DNA from: Deltaproteobacteria bacterium
GTDB lineage: Bacteria; Myxococcota; Polyangia; Polyangiales; B10-G4
NCBI GenBank assembly: GCA_019312705.1
Contig: JAFDCW010000040.1
Location: forward strand, 1-15,379
Direction of reading: 5' to 3'
DNA: 15,379 bases
Shown here: positions 14,567 to 15,379 of the stretch, one piece after another
How positions within the stretch are numbered: position 1 is the stretch's first letter
Layout of the letters: every line of letters begins with the position of its first letter
Notes under the pieces: model-generated
Told to the model about the DNA's origin: nothing
The model's input: only the letters and a program-made list of their open reading frames with translations
Database searches by the model: none
Position numbers and translations under genes: made by a program

Positions 14567-15379
14567 ATGCGCCAGTTCCTGATCGTCTCGCTACTCACCG
14601 CACTTTACGGGTGCTCTGCACCGATTCCCGAGGCGTCCACGCCTGTCCCCGCCGCCACCGGCAAGGCCGACGGCCAGTGCATCTTCGGCAGTACCCTCAG
14701 CGACATTGTCGACTCTGGCCGGTTCTACGTCGACGACCCCGAGAGCCTCGACGCGCACACCCGCTTCGGACGCGACGAGGAGGCGGCTCTCCTGGCTGGC
14801 ATGCCCCCGTCCGTTCAGTCGCTCGAGGCCGTATTCGCCTGGGTCGACGGAGGCCAAGTGGTTCGCCGCTCCATCGAAAGCGACGAGAATCCGGGGGAGG
14901 ACAGGTATGTGCTCTTCACCTACGAACTCGATCAAGAGACCGCTGGTTTCCTCGTCGCCCAAGGCACGACGCACGTTGCGGCCTTTCTGGTCGATGACCG
15001 CATTGAAGGATGCAATGCCGTGATCTCGGCACCTACGGGCGGCGGCCAGTGTCTCTTTGGCGGCACCGTCGATGATTTGATGGCGGGCTTCTTCAGCGGC
15101 GACTTCGACTACACCGACGACGAGAAGCTCACCATCGATTCCGAGCTCACCGCGGAGCAGGCCCGACAGCTCGGCGCGATGATCCCGGTCGGCGGCGGCG
15201 GCATCGACGAGCTCTTCGCACAGGCCGATGACGGTGAAATCGAAGTGGGCATCCTGGTCAGCAAGACGACCGATCACGACGCGTTCACCTTCTACTCCTA
15301 CGACCAGGACGGCGCCCAGATGGGCTTCATCTACGTCATCGATTCCCTCGAGCGCGTGGCGATGCTCTCGGACGGCGTC
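14567..15379 (+). CDS. Lipoprotein with tandemly duplicated domain, 3' end outside window
   Basis: Open from the ATG at 14567 to the window edge (271 codons) with no stop seen. The signal peptide ends in LYGC with acceptor Cys16. After a short Pro-rich tether, two related units follow: the first starts at GQCIFGSTLSDIV (Cys38) and the second at GQCLFGGTVDDLM (Cys162), 124 residues apart. Each continues with an acidic segment (DDPESL; DDEKL), a helix, and a strand-rich half. Unit one ends with a second Cys (Cys149, in IEGC), suggesting a Cys38-Cys149 disulfide; the matching Cys of unit two would lie past the edge. AGAGG 6 nt upstream is a good ribosome site, and a sigma-54-type promoter lies at 14521. 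I do not recognise the family; it looks like a surface lipoprotein of two copies of a roughly 120-residue domain. Confidence 0.82.
   Translation, partial: MRQFLIVSLLTALYGCSAPIPEASTPVPAATGKADGQCIFGSTLSDIVDSGRFYVDDPESLDAHTRFGRDEEAALLAGMPPSVQSLEAVFAWVDGGQVVRRSIESDENPGEDRYVLFTYELDQETAGFLVAQGTTHVAAFLVDDRIEGCNAVISAPTGGGQCLFGGTVDDLMAGFFSGDFDYTDDEKLTIDSELTAEQARQLGAMIPVGGGGIDELFAQADDGEIEVGILVSKTTDHDAFTFYSYDQDGAQMGFIYVIDSLERVAMLSDGV

Noticed and set aside
1..15379. tRNA, rRNA, transposase, integrase, phage, toxin-antitoxin or known defence genes
   Set aside because: I looked for recognisable motifs on both strands and found none that I could support.

Overview
The window looks like chromosomal DNA of a high-GC, Gram-negative bacterium, most plausibly a myxobacterium (Myxococcota, possibly Polyangia). 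This is inferred from three things: a PUFA synthase locus that starts with the PfaD-type reductase gene followed by the PfaA-type synthase gene (the order known from myxobacteria), several cysteine-rich or beta-helix lipoproteins with Asp/Ser/Pro-rich linkers, and a C-terminal-Phe outer-membrane barrel. No rRNA, tRNA, CRISPR array, transposase or phage gene is visible.

Layout. Positions 1-4929 (minus strand) hold pfaD followed by the first about 1087 codons of a pfaA-type gene (KS-AT-linker), joined by a 4-nt stop/start overlap. Positions 5125-5433 (minus) hold a small two-helix membrane protein whose start codon lies in one arm of a perfect 10-10-10 inverted repeat. Positions 5567-6598 (plus) encode a lipoprotein alpha/beta hydrolase with a full Ser-Asp-His triad. 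It converges on a 29-Cys lipoprotein (6677-7720, minus), which is divergent from a 709-residue beta-helix lipoprotein (7816-9945, plus) built of 55-residue repeats. Positions 9946-10134 hold a short repeat cluster that copies the 3' end of the next gene. Positions 10135-12376 (minus) hold a two-gene unit: an acyl-CoA dehydrogenase homologue, then a radical SAM/SPASM protein. Positions 12414-13169 (minus) encode an outer-membrane beta-barrel, divergent from a DUF4105-type membrane protein (13226-14455, plus). That gene ends at a clean rho-independent terminator. It is followed by a sigma-54-type promoter and the start of a tandemly duplicated lipoprotein gene (14567-15379, cut by the window edge).

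Functional reading. The pfa genes would make polyunsaturated fatty acids or a related PUFA-type lipid from malonyl-CoA, but the ACP, KR, DH and later subunits lie beyond the left edge. Most other products are predicted for the envelope (four lipoproteins, one outer-membrane barrel, two membrane proteins). The acyl-CoA dehydrogenase homologue and the radical SAM protein form a tight pair of unknown substrate. The least ordinary signals are the repeat cluster at 9984-10156, the start-codon dyad at 5427-5456, the -10-like boxes 10-11 nt upstream of three lipoprotein starts (possible leaderless transcripts), the sigma-54 site at 14521, and the loss of the usual catalytic Glu in the acyl-CoA dehydrogenase homologue. 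I found no convincing wholly new multi-gene system.
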